Below, in pieces: positions 63,710 through 64,000 of a stretch of DNA of 64,000 nt. The notes beneath the pieces were generated by a model that saw only the letters and a list, made by a program, of their open reading frames with translations, made no database searches and had not been told where the DNA came from. Numbering within the stretch: position 1 is the stretch's first letter; each line of letters starts with the position of its first letter. Origin of the DNA: Prosapia bicincta (Eukaryota > Arthropoda > Insecta > Hemiptera > Cercopidae); contig JBAIZL010000006.1 of the NCBI GenBank assembly GCA_036971475.1, positions 7,386,001 through 7,450,000 of the forward strand, written 5' to 3'. Made by a program: the position numbers and the translations under genes.

Positions 63710-64000
63710 TTTGTTTCCGTACCAATTATCACCGTACTTGAAACAGTTTTAATGCAACTCTATTGACTATGCGACTCTATGCATTACCATAGACGTTAAA
63801 GTTACTCTTGGTTTAGAATATCGTAACCTAAGATCAACGTGCAATATGAATCAACAAAAGAGTAGAGGAAATATGTTTACCTGTCTTAGAAGTAGTCGGA
63901 GGGATCAGAATTTCTGTTTTAACGGATTGTTGAATGTCATTTCACTGTCACCGCTAACGATACCATCCTTTTTTAAAGAACAAAAGAACTTAACGCGAAA
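63710..64000. other. Non-coding DNA
   Basis: Nothing recognised in the last 290 bases. Confidence 0.6.

Overview
The window looks like an arthropod, most likely insect, nuclear genome. It is very AT-rich, full of (AT)n/(GT)n microsatellites and satellite arrays, and carries a Ty3/gypsy element primed by tRNA-Ser, a BEL/Pao element primed by tRNA-Arg, and Tigger/pogo relics. Nothing bacterial or viral in gene organisation is present. The species cannot be named from the sequence.

Layout: 1-6547 is non-coding DNA holding a diverged ~1.8-kb direct repeat (462-2260 and 2889-4660), each copy preceded by a long microsatellite. 6548-13094 is a complete, young Ty3/gypsy element (292-bp LTRs that look identical, TAGA target duplication, gag and pol, no env) with one frame break inside RT. 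13668-14403 is a ten-copy minisatellite. 15050-21029 is a complete, young BEL/Pao element on the minus strand (257-bp LTRs that look identical, GCTGT target duplication) whose pol has an in-frame TGA and a frame break. 22952-23220 is the 5' end of a Tigger-like transposon.

From about 21.6 to 58.7 kb the plus strand holds what I consider the main discovery: a chain of very short candidate exons with GT/AG splice sites. Every internal exon is a multiple of three long and starts and ends in phase 1: exon 1 (21632), exon 2 (23778), exons A (108 nt) and B (39 nt) repeated in several copies, exon C (52178), exon D (52959) and a terminal exon with a stop (58680). No family is recognised. Joined with A2-B2-A3-B3-A4 the frame stays open for 223 codons.

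The A and B exons sit in a macrosatellite. Each 5.0-6.6-kb unit has a 37-bp satellite array, exon A, a decayed Ty3/gypsy RT relic, a truncated A-like remnant (delta-A), exon B and further decayed integrase-like sequence. Three full units (30780-48241) and a truncated fourth (to ~50510) are followed by older, decayed units (51.2-55.3 kb). A 6.9-kb array of 107-bp repeats lies in the intron before the first unit, and a 41-bp satellite array (59640-62790) follows the gene. All three satellite families share the palindrome TACGTA.

The last kilobase holds a degenerate Tigger/jerky-like transposase with a recognisable terminal inverted repeat. Exon calls rest on splice-site and phase consistency only; transcript data would be decisive.
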